From positions 47,721,461 to 47,785,460 of the forward strand of contig CM054140.1 in NCBI GenBank assembly GCA_028751875.1: a stretch of 64,000 nt of DNA. The letters are read 5' to 3'. Below are positions 55,422 to 63,350 of the stretch, in pieces. The first letter of the stretch is position 1. Every line of letters starts with the position of its first letter. Source of the DNA: Rapana venosa. Taxonomy: Eukaryota; Mollusca; Gastropoda; Neogastropoda; Muricidae. The notes below the pieces were generated by a model that made no database searches, had not been told where the DNA came from, and saw nothing but the letters and a program-made list of their open reading frames with translations. The position numbers and the translations under genes are program-made.

Positions 55422-55765
55422 GTGTGCATGCATACATTTAGTTGGTTAGACTGAATGCTGTGACATTCCCTAGTTTCAGTATAAACAAATACACACATTA
55501 AATGTAGTTCATTCTCAGCTTAATTACTGCTTTAGCGAGGCCCCTATGGTTGACTTGTGTATGAACTTAAAATGCTTACAAGGCAACAGTACATTAGTCA
55601 GAGTCATAAGAATCTTTTTTTCCCCCACTATCTGTTCTGTATCCTGAAAAGCATGTTTATCCGCTTTCAGTGACGACATCGGTCAACTTCGATGACACAG
55701 AATCCACAGAAGGCTTGGTCCTGGGACCCAACAACTACACGCGCAGGATGAACTTTGAACTGTGA
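39586..55765 (+). CDS. PGAP6: PGAP6/TMEM8-type GPI-specific phospholipase A2 (12 coding exons, 742 aa)
   Basis: Exons: 39586-39664, 41533-41701, 42931-43135, 43832-43968, 45949-46199, 47158-47402, 49097-49329, 50416-50573, 51397-51575, 52386-52655, 53972-54179, 55671-55765. They total 2,229 nt (742 codons plus stop) with every phase consistent; human TMEM8A is about 771 aa. Layout: signal peptide (1-27), a large N-glycosylated extracellular region (to about 440), an EGF-like domain (Cys 446-499, ending GWRGYGC), then a multi-pass CREST-type membrane domain. Candidate catalytic residues by family: Ser521 in LSNLFF, His555 and Asp558 in FYHACD, His689 and His693 in HSVWH. PGAP6 is known to trim GPI anchors at the cell surface and release GPI-anchored proteins. 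The gene is divergent from MTFR. AATAAA at 55864-55869 is a plausible polyadenylation signal. Confidence 0.93.
39752..39776 (+). repeat. (AC)n microsatellite
   Basis: Twelve AC units about 90 bp after the PGAP6 exon 1 donor. Confidence 0.95.
40954..41380 (+). mobile_element. Full-length SINE-1, tail B
   Basis: Head GGGGCAGGATAGCCTAGTGG, decayed B-box region, body, and tail B ending GAGCTCTAGCTGAGG. About 427 bp, in PGAP6 intron 1. Confidence 0.83.
41533..41701 (+). CDS. PGAP6: PGAP6 exon 2
   Basis: TTGTTGCAG acceptor, GTAAGA donor at 41702, 55 full codons. It encodes [20 protein letters not shown] and [16 protein letters not shown]. It aligns with the start of the TMEM8 extracellular region (YGxxxLxxFxVPxxxxxxxW). 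A SINE ends 150 bp upstream. Confidence 0.88.
42931..43135 (+). CDS. PGAP6: PGAP6 exon 3: [10 protein letters not shown]
   Basis: One base plus 68 codons between GTTATTCCAG and GTATGA. It contains [18 protein letters not shown] and [14 protein letters not shown], matching the GDWFVAAxLP block of TMEM8 proteins. It has Asn-X-Ser/Thr glycosylation sites. Confidence 0.92.
43832..43968 (+). CDS. PGAP6: PGAP6 exon 4
   Basis: 45 codons plus two bases. The acceptor ends CCTAAG and the donor is GTGAGT at 43969. It encodes [20 protein letters not shown] and STHGDGMWV, corresponding to the GLxxxCxYxFQ block of the family. Confidence 0.88.
44003..44055 (+). repeat. (TA)n microsatellite
   Basis: About 26 TA units, 35 bp downstream of the PGAP6 exon 4 donor. 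Confidence 0.96.
44555..44653 (+). mobile_element. SINE-1 tail B fragment
   Basis: CCCCGAAGTCAGAATGCAGC, TTAATGGTGGGCAAAC and TAGCTCTAGCTGAGG in tail-B order. Located in PGAP6 intron 4. Confidence 0.7.
45949..46199 (+). CDS. PGAP6: PGAP6 exon 5: RDC domain segment
   Basis: 251 nt between CCCAACAG and GTAGGA. It encodes [17 protein letters not shown], two further Cys before LLLPTP, and several N-glycosylation sequons. A SINE tail begins about 40 bp after the donor. Confidence 0.9.
46241..46340 (-). mobile_element. SINE-1 tail B fragment next to a splice donor
   Basis: Reverse tail B, starting CTCCTCAGCTAGAGGTCTGA. It begins about 40 bp downstream of the PGAP6 exon 5 donor. Confidence 0.72.
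46812..46918 (+). repeat. Diverged ~60-bp tandem duplication
   Basis: AAAATGGCAAAACCCTTGGG to TCTATCAAAATGTGATG, then again with AAAATGGCAAAACCTTTGGG to TCTATCAAAATGTCATG. PGAP6 intron 5. Confidence 0.8.
47158..47402 (+). CDS. PGAP6: PGAP6 exon 6
   Basis: Two bases plus 81 codons between TTATCAG and GTAAGA. It encodes a Cys-poor extracellular segment with [14 protein letters not shown] and [15 protein letters not shown]. It aligns with the DSGGSLTISL region of TMEM8A. Confidence 0.87.
47877..48215 (-). mobile_element. Different tRNA-headed SINE (GAGAG-tail family)
   Basis: The plus-strand left end has inverted-repeat-like TCTCTTGTGGAGAG and ACAAGAGCAACACCACC. The body has ACAGAATTTTGCAAGGGAC and GACCACCACTCAAGG. 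The right end, read on the minus strand, has a tRNA-like TGGTCTAGATGTAACAC head. It resembles a SINE type I recall as common in gastropod genomes. Located in PGAP6 intron 6. Confidence 0.6.
48622..48903 (-). mobile_element. SINE-1 fragment, tail B plus body
   Basis: Reverse orientation: CCTCAGCTAGAGCTTGAAA, GGTAGCCGCATTCTGACTTC, then body GTGCAAGACG and TTTATAGTCTCAACCGAAAG. Head missing. Located in PGAP6 intron 6. Confidence 0.75.
49097..49329 (+). CDS. PGAP6: PGAP6 exon 7: [10 protein letters not shown]
   Basis: 77 codons plus two bases between TTTTTCCAG and GTGGGT. It encodes [14 protein letters not shown], sequons around Asn-Val-Thr, and [16 protein letters not shown], matching the IPYPExxxWYLSLQ block of the family. 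Confidence 0.9.
49356..49471 (+). mobile_element. SINE-1 tail B fragment next to a splice donor
   Basis: CATCCCCAATGTTGGAACAT followed by ATCTCACCACTGGTAAACC and GAGCTCTAGCCAAGG. It starts about 26 bp after the PGAP6 exon 7 donor and ends against a (CA)n run. Confidence 0.7.
49471..49502 (+). repeat. (CA)n microsatellite at a SINE tail
   Basis: Sixteen CA units directly abutting the end of a SINE tail B fragment. Confidence 0.95.
49895..50000 (+). mobile_element. SINE-1 tail B fragment
   Basis: CATCCCTGAAGTAGGAATGC, then TTCTCACCATTGGTGAACC and GAGCTTTAGCCGAGG. Located in PGAP6 intron 7. Confidence 0.72.
50147..50338 (+). mobile_element. MITE-like dispersed repeat, copy 2 (palindromic end)
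   Basis: Begins with the imperfect palindrome TCTCCTTTGTTAAAGGAGA, then TATGGCTGCCTATATGGCAA, ACTTCTCATCCAGTGTGTAC and TTCTGGGTGACCCCCATGGG. Located in PGAP6 intron 7, about 80 bp before exon 8. Confidence 0.65.
50416..50573 (+). CDS. PGAP6: PGAP6 exon 8: EGF-like domain
   Basis: One base, 52 codons, one base, between GATGGCAG and GTAACT. It carries Cys 446, 462, 467, 473, 488 and 490. The sixth-loop sequence GWRGYGC begins at the junction with exon 9, so the intron splits the EGF-like domain as it nears its end. Confidence 0.9.
50670..50870 (-). mobile_element. Degenerate SINE-1 fragment
   Basis: Reverse tail B with many changes (CTCACCTTTGGTGAGC, CACCACATTCTGATTTTGG), followed by body-like AAAGTCCCACTGGCAAG. 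Located in PGAP6 intron 8. Confidence 0.5.
50891..51180 (-). mobile_element. Chimeric SINE: tRNA-like head plus 5S-rRNA-like segment (copy 1)
   Basis: Minus strand: GGGATAGCTCAGTGGTCGGA (tRNA-like A box), then AAGTTAAGCAGC and TTGGATGGGTGACCG, which match the 5S rRNA internal control region, then a CACCCAGCTGTAAATGGGTA core and a (TTTACC)n-type end. Located in PGAP6 intron 8. Very similar to copy 2 at 61.2 kb. Confidence 0.82.
51397..51575 (+). CDS. PGAP6: PGAP6 exon 9: EGF end and first transmembrane helix
   Basis: Two bases plus 59 codons between GTCTTCAG and GTAAGC. It encodes [13 protein letters not shown], then the hydrophobic [20 protein letters not shown] with the candidate catalytic Ser521, then [15 protein letters not shown]. 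Confidence 0.93.
51904..51966 (+). repeat. 31-bp tandem duplication
   Basis: Two copies of TATGTATAATCAGCTTGG plus a poly-T and CAATCTT, in PGAP6 intron 9. Confidence 0.85.
52386..52655 (+). CDS. PGAP6: PGAP6 exon 10: FYHACD and membrane helices
   Basis: 90 codons, phase 0 at both ends, between ATTGCAG and GTAATT. It starts FYHACDGD (His555, Asp558), then [20 protein letters not shown], then a hairpin of hydrophobic helices. It aligns with FYHACD...CDFLGSGxxxWVT of TMEM8A. Confidence 0.94.
53143..53687 (-). mobile_element. 5'-truncated RTE-like LINE fragment
   Basis: A minus-strand reading frame (53678-53226) encodes the region after the RT domain: [40 protein letters not shown] and [16 protein letters not shown]. 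It ends close to a (GAT)n tail. TTACACAAT flanks it at 53134-53142 and 53688-53696, consistent with a target-site duplication. It lies in PGAP6 intron 10, antisense to the gene. Sequence differs from the copy in the MTFR intron, so it is a separate lineage. Confidence 0.8.
53972..54179 (+). CDS. PGAP6: PGAP6 exon 11: HxxxH membrane segment
   Basis: 69 codons plus one base between CAACAACAG and GTGAGG. It contains a Cys/basic loop, a hydrophobic helix [17 protein letters not shown], then [20 protein letters not shown] and [13 protein letters not shown] (His689 and His693) is the conserved C-terminal pair of the CREST superfamily. Confidence 0.94.
54602..54672 (+). mobile_element. SINE-1 tail A fragment
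   Basis: GACTGGATGTTAAAAAAGCA and AAGTGCTTATTCCATTATCC are the tail-A end only. Located in PGAP6 intron 11. Confidence 0.65.
55381..55418 (+). repeat. (GT)n microsatellite
   Basis: About 19 GT units in the last PGAP6 intron. Confidence 0.95.
55671..55765 (+). CDS. PGAP6: PGAP6 exon 12: cytosolic tail and stop
   Basis: Two bases, 30 codons and TGA at 55763-55765, after CGCTTTCAG. It encodes an acidic hydrophilic tail ending [11 protein letters not shown]. Tail sequence is poorly conserved in the family, so the assignment rests on phase, acceptor quality and the stop. Confidence 0.85.
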
Positions 55766-55863
55766 ATAGAAGATGAGTGACAGCAACAAGGTCAAGGCTG
55801 GATATGCAGAAATCTGGGAATGTTGGCAAATGCAACGGTTTGGATAAGAACAACCACACATGG

Positions 55864-55869
55864 AATAAA
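55864..55869 (+). terminator. PGAP6 polyadenylation signal
   Basis: AATAAA about 100 nt after the PGAP6 stop codon, the first canonical signal downstream on this strand. Cleavage within the following 15-30 nt would give a short 3' UTR. A longer isoform is possible. Confidence 0.5.
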
Positions 55870-56574
55870 CTGGTAGTTTCTCATAACTTGTATTGGTACA
55901 CACCTAATGAGCAATCAGGTTATGAATCATTGCTTTTCTTTTTATTGGCATAATTTGTTAAGAAATTTGATATTAATAGACATTTCGCATGTAAAGCATT
56001 TTTTTTCTATGCTGGAAACTTTCGTTTGTTTTTACTTATGCAAATCTTTAGTGCGTGTTTGCTTGCACCTTGTGCAAGTGTGTGTCACTTCATGGAAATT
56101 CCTCATAGGTTGGATTTTGTTGTTGTTGTCATATCTGAAAATTGTTTAAACTGTTTGGAGAATTTTGCTCCCTGGTCATTTTTGTTTCTTTTCCTTATTT
56201 TCTCTGTTATTTTTGGTTTCTTTTTTTTCCTTTATTTTTGGGGTTGTTTTTGTTTTGTTTTCCTGCCATAATATCTTTTGTTTGGGGGGAGGTTATTGTA
56301 AAGCCGTGTTCATTTTGGTTTAAATATTTGATCTGTGATCTGTTTGTATAGATATATCAGCTGAACTTGTAGTATTTATATATCCATTCAATTGTTTTGG
56401 GATATATGCAATTTTTGAACAACATTATATATAAACTTGTTCTTGTTACATATATATATATATCTTCCTTCCAATGCCATAAATGTCTCATTACACATTG
56501 TTAGCAATTGTGCAAAACCCTTAGGACATTTTGTTTTGTTCTTGAGTACAAGATTGTTGTTGAGCTTTCCCCTG

Positions 56575-56735
56575 GCTTAACACTCCAGGGGTCACCCAGA
56601 ATAAATGCTCCCGTCTCACTCAGCATACTTGGGAGTCAATCCGAGACAAGGTATAGCAAATTTTGGAGATACCTACCTAGCCATGCAGGCAGCCATATTC
56701 CAGCTTCAGAGGAACTTTTTCCCACCTATCTGTGT
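56575..56735 (-). mobile_element. MITE-like dispersed repeat, copy 3
   Basis: Reverse orientation: CCAGGGGTCACCCAGAATAA, CATGCAGGCAGCCATATTCC. Downstream of PGAP6. Confidence 0.6.
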
Positions 56736-57365
56736 GGAGGATGAAGGCTGTTATTCCAGGAGCTTGCCATAGATGGAGACAATCCTCTTAGACCACTTTA
56801 AAACATAACAACTTCTGGGTGTAACACTTAACACTTGGCTTGCTCCTTTAAGCTCATGAAGCGATTGGCCAAGGTTCTGCTTCACGTACCTTAAAAGCGG
56901 ATCATTTGCTTTGTTTTAGTGTTTGTGATGTGTGTTTGTGTGGGTTTTTTTTTTTTCTAAATCAAAAAGAAATCCTGGACAATTTGGAGGTAATGCTCGA
57001 TGTTTTAATCAAATGTTCCATGTGGATTTTTGTGTTTTGTCAGATATGAAATCCAGGCCAGATTTTTGATAAGTTGCAATTTATATTTCATTAATCTAGT
57101 CTCTCTGACATGAATCATCTTAAGAAATCTGTCACAAATATGTAAAGTATATCCTGAACCAATCATAAGATTTGAATTCCTAATGTTAAAAGTGTTCCTG
57201 TCTCTTGTTTTATTTATATCTGTTCTCAGATGAAACTCTGTTTAAACCATTTTTTTCCTGCTGAAATTCAGATAAATGTGATTTTTAAATTGTTTAAAAC
57301 AGAAATGTTTTGGGGGCTATTTCTGATAAGAAACAGAAATGAAAGTGTTCTAATGAATTTTTGTT

Positions 57366-57756
57366 TTTGTTACTCAGCTGGGAGTTCTGGGGTTTACCAA
57401 CGATTAGATTCTTGCGTATGTGACCGTTTTCCCCCCAATTAAGGTAGCCACATTCTGACTTCGGAGATGATGTCTAAACATGAAACCAGTGTGCATGCAT
57501 TTAAAAAATATATTTAAAAATTGTTATTCATTCTAATCACTTATTCTTCTGAAGGCAGACAGGGTTCTAATGTGTGAGCAAGACGTTCTGTGTGAATTCG
57601 CATATGGGAACTCGGGTTTATAGTCTCATCCAAAAGATTTGGAGGAGTGGAGTGGAGTGGAAAAATCCCCTCAAACTGGTGCCTCAGTGTTGGCTTGAAC
57701 TTGGACTGTCAGATCATAAGCTCAATGCTCTAACCACTAAGCTATCCCACCCCTGC
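57366..57756 (-). mobile_element. Full-length SINE-1, tail B
   Basis: On the minus strand the head reads GGGATAGCTTAGTGGTTAGA (A box), followed by the standard body, and tail B ends near 57366. The B-box region is diverged. Confidence 0.82.
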
Positions 57757-57899
57757 ATTCTCATGATCTTTTCTTTCATATATTTTGTAAACATTTACTA
57801 TGACATATCAAAAGGTAAGTAAATTTATCAGTAAAGACAGGGAAGATAATCTATTCAAGTAAAATCATGTTATCATGGCATGGCATTGTTTTGCACAAG

Positions 57900-58335
57900 A
57901 AAGCAAACTAACCAAAACTTAAATAAGCTAAGCTGAGCTACTCCATGCTACATTAAGCTACTTTCATCCTCGATGTAAAAGAATCAATAAATACTTTACC
58001 TACCCTTCCCTTTTGTAACTAGACACTAATTCAAACTATCAACTAAACCAAATGTTACTTAATCAAACTAAACTAAGCTAATCTAAACTCTAAACCATCA
58101 ACTAAGCTAGTCTAAAGTGAACCCAATTCAAACTGTTTACTAAACTGAAATGTTTCATTAACTAATCTAAAGTAATCTAAACTAAAAACTATTAACTAAA
58201 CTAATCTAAAGTAAACAAAACTAAATTAAACTATTAACTAAACTATTCCAAAGTAAACTTGACTCTAAACTAAACTGAACAAAATCAAGAGACAAATACA
58301 ACATACACTAAACTATTTAGTCAACTAAATAAACC
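57900..58335 (+). repeat. Degenerate CTAAA-rich tract
   Basis: More than 300 bp made mostly of variants of ACTAAACTAATCTAAA and AACTATTAACTAAAC, with almost no G on the plus strand. No exact period. Downstream of PGAP6. Confidence 0.75.
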
Positions 58336-59714
58336 CCAAGATTTTCTTAAATACACCATCCACCGTACATGGCTACGAATAAGTTCCACAGCAGACATAA
58401 GGAGTTATACTGGTCGCTGGAAGTTGCAAGTTTCATGATTCACACAAAGTTCTTGGTTACACCCTCTACCCATATAATTATTACCAGATAAAATTAAAAG
58501 TTACATGGAAGTTAGAAAAACCAGTACATAATTTAGACCTCAATGTGTTGCCTGCAGTGAGGGAGGAAAAGGCACTGGCCAGTTACCTCCCTTAGTTACA
58601 TGTCAGTTTGCATCTTCTAGTCCTCCTGTGGACCTCTTCCTAGTATGTTGTAGGACTAAAAAAAACAAAAAAACTTTGGCTTTGTGTATACAGTTTTTCA
58701 TAGCCTTCAACCATGAAATGGATGAATTAGTTACATACAAGATTAGGAAGATATGTCAGATGTAATTGAAGTAATCAAAGGAATATGACTAATCATGTGA
58801 CTTGATAGCCACTTGATTGATTGCATTTCCTGTGAGAAGTATTAATGACTGTTTTCGATCACAAGCTCCCTCCTTATGCAATAGTTTGGAGAGGGGTTGT
58901 ATCAAAAGTAGCTCAAACATAGGAAGCAAGTTTTTCAACAGATAATCCTCTTGTCAGGCACTATTTTTGAGAGGTGTTATATTATAAATGACTGAAATGG
59001 ATCATATAAAGCGGCTGACAACATTGTATTCAGATCACTAGAACAAACTGGTATGTCAAATTAAGATAAGCCAGCATAATGTCATAATGTAACAACAGTT
59101 ACTGCACTAGGTAGACAAGAGAACAAAAATCTCTTTCAGAGTAACTGATCCAGAAAACTTAACACCAATAGTCACATCCATATTGACAGGAACGATACTG
59201 ACCTATTAAAAACCTACATTTTTTCCTTTGTCGCTCAATATTTATCCAATCAGAAGCAGAAAGAAAGAGAAATAAACATTTTGAAATGAAATCCATATTT
59301 TCTGTCTCTGATGAATTTCAAGCGTCTGCAGAGTGCTGAGATGAGAGTGATTTGGATATGATTTTGCCAGCTTGTAAAATCTGCACTCAGGAAAGGTTTT
59401 GCTTTGTTTTTTCAGCAAAGAAAAGAAACGTCCATTTTGTTGCATGAGAGTGTAGTCAGGGCAAGTTTTTGGAATTACAGCGCATACTAGCTGTGATTTA
59501 ACAAAACATGCAATGTGGAGCTGTGTGCGTGTATGGGCCTAAGGAAAACACTGCCCCTACCCCCACTCCTTACTAGTTTTCTGAAATACTGCCCTTTAAC
59601 TGAGCAAAACCAGTGTTTTATCAGTACTCCCTAGCTTCCATTTCTTCCCCACCTCACCCACTATGCACTCTCTTTACCGTTTTGCTTACAGTTATTTGTC
59701 GTTGTTACACATTC
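58336..59714. other. Intergenic stretch, nothing recognised
   Basis: AT-rich unique-looking sequence downstream of PGAP6. I see no exon with both good splice sites and a family motif. Confidence 0.5.
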
Positions 59715-59896
59715 CCCAGCTTTACACCCTGGGGGTCACCCAGAATATGCACTCTGACCTTGGAATCCCTGTGAAACTACAAGTACACACCGAGTGAAAA
59801 GTTTGCATAAATGTATGGCCCTTTTTAAGTACTTTGTCATGGAGGCAGCCATAATCTTACTTCTGGGGATTTTTTGTTCTCCTTTTAAAGGAGAGT
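59715..59896 (-). mobile_element. MITE-like dispersed repeat, copy 4 (palindromic end)
   Basis: Reverse orientation: CCCTGGGGGTCACCCAGAAT, ATGGAGGCAGCCATAATC, ending with the palindrome TCTCCTTTTAAAGGAGA (59879-59895). Best match to copy 2. Confidence 0.65.
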
Positions 59897-60019
59897 GCAC
59901 ATTACACAGCGGTCAGTTCCCCCCACTTTCAGCTGCTATTCATGCCCCCAATGGGATGTGACAGGAGATGCTGTCATGCTTCCCCCCCCCAATCTTCTCC
60001 CCCTATTCATCCCACTCCC

Positions 60020-60120
60020 ATTCCTGAAGTTGGAATGCAGCTGCCTTAATGGTGGACAATAACAGTGACATACGCAAAATATCTCCAATGGTGAATCTCG
60101 GGAGTTTTAGTTTTGAAATG
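60020..60120 (+). mobile_element. SINE-1 tail B fragment
   Basis: CCTGAAGTTGGAATGCAGCT, CCTTAATGGTGGACAA and ATCTCCAATGGTGAATCTC in tail-B order, downstream of PGAP6. Confidence 0.7.
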
Positions 60121-60526
60121 AAGGGGGGGGGGGGGGGAGGGAGTCCCTCCCCCATCGGGGTGGGGAGTCCCTCCCCCATCTACCATAAGGAAGATAAAAC
60201 AGAAACCCTGATGGTGGCACACATAATGATTTTTATCTGTTGTGATCATGTTTTTGATGTGTCGATATTTCTTTCTCTGAGCTGGCTTCTCATAGTTTTT
60301 TTGGCTATCACAAAGTTTAAGACTGTTGATGTTTATGATGTTTCAATATTTCTTCTACTATTATGATGTTTCAATATTTTTTGGCACCTGCTTTTTTTTT
60401 TTTCTCTCATTCTTTTTTTCTTTGAAAAAATGTTGAGCAGTAAACATTGTTGACTAGTGTGTGTAATTGTGTGTGTCAAAGTAAAAGTGTTATTTTCAGA
60501 TGGTACATGAATAAGCAGTGCATTAT

Positions 60527-60764
60527 CTTTTTTTCATGAATAAGCAGTGCATTATCTTTTTTTCATCAAGCCATCTATCTAAAAAATAAATAAAAAAAAA
60601 GAGAGAGAGAGAGAGAAGAGAGAAGAGAGAGAGAGAGAAAAGAGAGAGAGGAGAAAGAAAAATATATGCAGACATAGAATAAAAACCTAATCAGTGATAA
60701 ACCATACACATCAAACAGGAGAAAACAATAACATATATATGCATAAATAGATTGAAGCTGAAGA

Positions 60765-60765
<1 letters not shown>
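60527..60765 (+). repeat. Duplicated block, first half
   Basis: ATGAATAAGCAGTGCATTAT (itself repeated), CATCAAGCCATCTATCTAA and GCAGACATAGAATAAAAACC all recur in the same order at 61447-61600. Confidence 0.8.

Positions 60766-60815
<50 letters not shown>
60766..60815 (+). repeat. (GT)n microsatellite
   Basis: About 24 GT units within the first half of the duplicated block near 60.5-61.6 kb. The second half has a much shorter run at the same place. Confidence 0.95.
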
Positions 60816-60818
<3 letters not shown>

Positions 60819-61157
60819 AAATGTCAAAATGCAGGGTGTGTTGGGAAAGTGTGAGTGGCTTGTACATTATATTCATTTGACATCATGGATATTTTAAAGT
60901 ACAAAAGGATGAATGAAATCTGACATGGAATAAGTAAACACAAATGCACACATGCCTACCAGTACATGCAAGCAAACATCAGTTTACACACACGTATATT
61001 CTTTTATGTAGATAAACACAAATAAATGCAGGTATAAACGCTCATGTGCACTGATGTATTCTCTCTCTCTCACATACACACACACATGCATGCATGCATG
61101 CACGCACGCATGCACCCACAGCTCTGTGTGTGTGTATCAAAGTCAAAGTCAAAGTCA

Positions 61158-61440
61158 AACTGGGATAGCTCAGTGGTCGGAGCACTCGCTTTCCCCCAGC
61201 CAAGTTAAGCAGCATCGAGCGTGGTTACCAGTTGGATGGGTGACCGTTTGCGCGCCTTGGCTTCAGTACAGTTCACCCAGCTGTAAATGGGTACCTGCCC
61301 TCTTTAGGGTCAGGGAAGGTAAAGCAGCGAGGGAGAGGAGATGGGCGCCGCCCTCAATATGCTGGCCCTAGAGAAGTGAGGTCTCTGACGCCTCGCTCCC
61401 CTACGACCTTATAGGTTATGGGACTCCTTTACCTTTACCT
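61158..61440 (+). mobile_element. Chimeric SINE: tRNA-like head plus 5S-rRNA-like segment (copy 2)
   Basis: Same structure as copy 1 on the plus strand: GGGATAGCTCAGTGGTCGG, CCAAGTTAAGCAGCATCGAG, AGTTGGATGGGTGACCG, then CACCCAGCTGTAAATGGGTA, GTCAGGGAAGGTAAAGCAGC and a 3' end of CTTTACC repeats. It is preceded by an AAAGTC repeat and inserted between two halves of a duplicated block. Confidence 0.84.
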
Positions 61441-61446
61441 TTTACA

Positions 61447-61600
61447 TTGAATAAGCAGTGCATTTGCTTTTTTTCCATCAAGCCATCTATCTAAAGTAAA
61501 AAAAAGCGAGAAAAAAAGATATTGTATATGCAGACATAGAATAAAAAACCTAATCTATGGTAAACTATACAAATCAATATTGAATATGTGTGTGTGCATG
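61447..61600 (+). repeat. Duplicated block, second half
   Basis: TGAATAAGCAGTGCATTTGC, CATCAAGCCATCTATCTAA, GCAGACATAGAATAAAAAAC and CCTAATCTATGGTAAACTAT match the first half in order. The GA-rich insert of the first half is absent. It starts right after the 5S-tRNA SINE. Confidence 0.8.
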
Positions 61601-61685
61601 CGTGCATGTGTGTTTACAAAAATTCAAAGTGCACGCAGGTGATAACTTTGCTCCATTATACTTGTAAACAATCCAGTCATATTGT

Positions 61686-61732
61686 CTACAGCCTTGCTGA
61701 CCACAGAGACCATATTGGGGTTGTCACCTTAA
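61686..61732 (+). repeat. Short dispersed repeat (GACCACAGAGGCCAC type), second copy
   Basis: CTACAGCCTTGCTGACCACA followed by GAGACCATATTGGGGTTGTC and ACC. It has the same layout as the copy at 20.7 kb. Confidence 0.45.
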
Positions 61733-61895
61733 ATCTTGCATTAAAACTGTGCAACTATACATAACATACAGATTAAAGCACAATTAAAACAAAATCTCTT
61801 GTCGTTCTTTGTATCAACGCCCTGGCCAATCATCAAGGTCAATTCAGAATAGCTACTACATAGCTGGAGAACCATATAAAACACTTTGGGGGGGG

Positions 61896-62305
61896 TTTCC
61901 TCAGCTAGACTTCCAAGGTTTACCAGAGGTGTGGTTTTGTGTATGGGACCATTTTTGCCCACCATGAAGGTAGCTATATTATGACTTCAGGGATGTTGTC
62001 AAAACAATGCTGGTGTGCACATGCTTTTATTTACATGTTTTGTCATCTGCACTTATTGACCCATTGTTCTGAAAGGCAGAATGGGTTTTTACATATAATG
62101 CGCAAGATGTTCTGCATGCATTCTTACATGGGACCTTGGTTTAAAGTCTCATCTGAACTACTTTCAGAAGAGTAGTCAGTACTGATGTTAATGCCAGGCA
62201 AGAATTTCCCTTGAACGGGCATCTTGGTGGTGGCTGGAACCTGGACTCAATCCCAGGATATCAAATTACAAGTACAACACTAACCACTAGGCTATCCCAC
62301 TCCAA
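61896..62305 (-). mobile_element. Full-length SINE-1, tail B
   Basis: Minus-strand head GAGTGGGATAGCCTAGTGGT (A box intact), body with GAACATCTTGCGCAT-like sequence, and tail B ending TAGCTGAGG near 61900. About 410 bp. Confidence 0.82.
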
Positions 62306-62457
62306 TACCTCAATCCACAAACACAGCCATGTTCATTGCACACCAAAAAAATGCCCAATTCTCTCAACACACACACACTCACACTCCAGATGCAGACAAA
62401 TATACCCACATAATTATAATCCCACAAGTCTCAGACAGAAGACTACCCAGACCAGTC

Positions 62458-62462
<5 letters not shown>

Positions 62463-62498
<36 letters not shown>
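62463..62498 (+). repeat. (CT)n microsatellite
   Basis: Eighteen CT units followed by an A/G-rich stretch; purine-pyrimidine asymmetry on both sides. Confidence 0.95.
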
Positions 62499-63149
62499 AA
62501 GAAAAGAAAGAAAGAAGAGAAGACTACCAAATTTTACTACACAAGAAATGAATAGTCACAAAGTAAAGAAAGAAATGAACTTGAATGTTTTGTTTGTTAC
62601 TCTTCATTCAAAACACATTTTCATGTGAATTTCACAGCGTGCTGCAATGAAAAACAAAAACAACAACAAAGAAATCTGAAGTTTGATGAAGTAGGAGCAA
62701 ATAAATGACTAAAGGTTTTGGTTATTGTTATCACTGCGTTTTTAGTGTTGTTTTAAAAGTGTTTCATCCATTTTTTAAAAATTGTGCTAAGCATTTTTTG
62801 TCAGCAATTTGTTTAAAAGTACTTTCAGACAACAATGTTTGTGGGGTGGGGAGTGCTATCTTGTTTGTCTTTCTTGTTTTGTTAGCATATTGACATTTCA
62901 ACTTTCAAATAATTTTTGAAATCAGTGAAGATTTTCTTACCTTGCAGTATGAACCATATTATGTGAAGAGTGTAGCCATTTGTCACCTCACGTGAAAGAT
63001 CCTCTCATTAGACAGCTACAGATCCGAACACTGAAGCACACCAATGGACACTGAGCCGACTACAAATTAACACTGAAGAACTATAACACATTAGTTACTT
63101 CACCCTCGTTCATGGGTCGCTCATTGTGCATCTTACATCAATGCTGGTT

Positions 63150-63350
63150 TGACCTAGACTCCGGCATACTGCTTTGTTGCAGGTTTTGAGAATTGCAGGC
63201 GCGGGCACACGCTCCATACTCTGCGCGCACTTCGGCCAAATCCGGTCTCTGGAGACGGTAATGATGACGGTAGAAAAAGAGTGCTAAAGTCACAGCACGT
63301 GAAACACTAACCAGAATGTTTCCTGCATGCAGCACAGAAAGACCATGCTC
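63150..63350 (-). promoter_or_regulatory. CpG-richer patch, possible promoter or first exon of next gene
   Basis: GCAGGCGCGGGCACACGC and TCTGCGCGCACTTCGGCC stand out against CpG-poor surroundings. On the minus strand it reads toward a possible donor AG|GTCAAA at about 63157. No long ATG-initiated frame was found, so a 5' UTR exon or promoter is more likely than coding. Low confidence. Confidence 0.3.

Noticed and set aside
61190..61260. 5S rRNA gene
   Set aside because: Only the internal control region is present, fused to a tRNA-like head and a SINE body.
63138..63335. A 65-residue minus-strand frame in the CpG patch
   Set aside because: No in-frame ATG start in the patch; more consistent with a 5' UTR exon or promoter.
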